Assembly (NCBI GenBank): GCA_039923455.1
Contig: JBDTCS010000274.1
Coordinates: 1-6,452, forward strand
Source of the DNA: JBDTCS01 sp039923455
Lineage (GTDB): Bacteria; Bacteroidota; Ignavibacteria; Palsa-1295
Direction of reading: 5' to 3'
Length of the DNA stretch: 6,452 bases
The notes beneath the pieces were generated by a model. It ran no database searches. It was given only the letters and a program-made list of their open reading frames with translations, and had not been told where the DNA came from. A program made the translations under genes and the position numbers. Positions 6,224 through 6,452 of the stretch are shown here, piece by piece (within the stretch, counting starts at the first letter, position 1; every line of letters starts with the position of its first letter).

Positions 6224-6452
6224 TCAGAATCGATACGACAATCCGTATTGGATGCGTCCGTTCAATGTGTTGCGAATATCCGAGCCCTCGATAATAATCG
6301 GTGTCGAATTGCCGACCGAGCCATCAACCTCGGAGTTGATCAGATCTTGCAAGAGCGGTGCATTCGAATGCACGCGCGTCAGCGAGAAGCTGATGCCACC
6401 CATAAAGTGATCGCCGAATGGCAAACGGAATCCGAGTTCTGCGGAGATCGTC
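6224..6452 (-). CDS. Outer-membrane beta-barrel protein, C-terminal end (5' end missing)
   Basis: The frame is open from the right edge of the window to TGA at 6226-6224 and shows the last 75 residues. Strands with alternating hydrophobic and polar residues are visible (ISAELGFRLPFG, FMGGISFSLTRVHS, NGRIQYGLSYRF), separated by a long polar loop (about residues 33-60 of the visible part). The protein ends in aromatic Phe after Tyr-Arg, the usual C-terminal signal for insertion by the BAM complex. The GDHFMGG turn is typical of small OmpA/PorT-like barrels, but too little is present to assign a family. The gene lies 66 bases ahead of the lipoprotein gene on the same strand with no terminator between them, so they may form an operon. 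Confidence 0.75.
   Translation of the reverse strand, partial: TISAELGFRLPFGDHFMGGISFSLTRVHSNAPLLQDLINSEVDGSVGNSTPIIIEGSDIRNTLNGRIQYGLSYRF

Overview
The window looks like a chromosomal segment from the Bacteroidetes/Chlorobi (FCB) superphylum. Three things point there: two genes end in type IX secretion (T9SS) sorting domains, a TAnnTTTG promoter box precedes one of them, and the start regions of most genes have weak or no Shine-Dalgarno sequence. The domain mix (Ycf48/BNR-like repeats, ASH-type domains and SBBP-like repeats with a sorting tail) would fit an Ignavibacteria- or Kapabacteria-like lineage. That finer placement is inference only. Base composition looks balanced by eye.

Layout, left to right. 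Bases 1-672 (+) hold the 3' part of a T9SS-exported protein with a His/Gly-rich, helical N-terminal part. A very strong intrinsic terminator follows at 716-754. After a short promoter region, 873-4037 (+) encodes a 1054-residue secreted multidomain protein (signal peptide, Asp-box repeats, two ASH-type domains, SBBP-like repeats, T9SS tail). It converges, with only 24 bases between the stops, on 4062-5234 (-), a complete and well-conserved glutaryl-CoA dehydrogenase. Further right on the minus strand, 6224-6452 is the C-terminal end of an outer-membrane beta-barrel protein. It is followed 66 bases later by a lipoprotein gene (5402-6157), which ends at an intrinsic terminator (5344-5376).

Most of the window serves the cell envelope: two T9SS cargo proteins, a lipoprotein and a barrel protein. 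The one metabolic gene, gcdH, has no pathway partner in view. No RNA genes, insertion sequences, CRISPR arrays or phage genes are seen. Nothing here amounts to a clearly new system. The more unusual points are the domain combination of the 1054-residue protein, an in-frame 15-bp tandem repeat that lengthens the lipoprotein signal peptide, and a dyad plus a mini-ORF ahead of the large secreted-protein gene.
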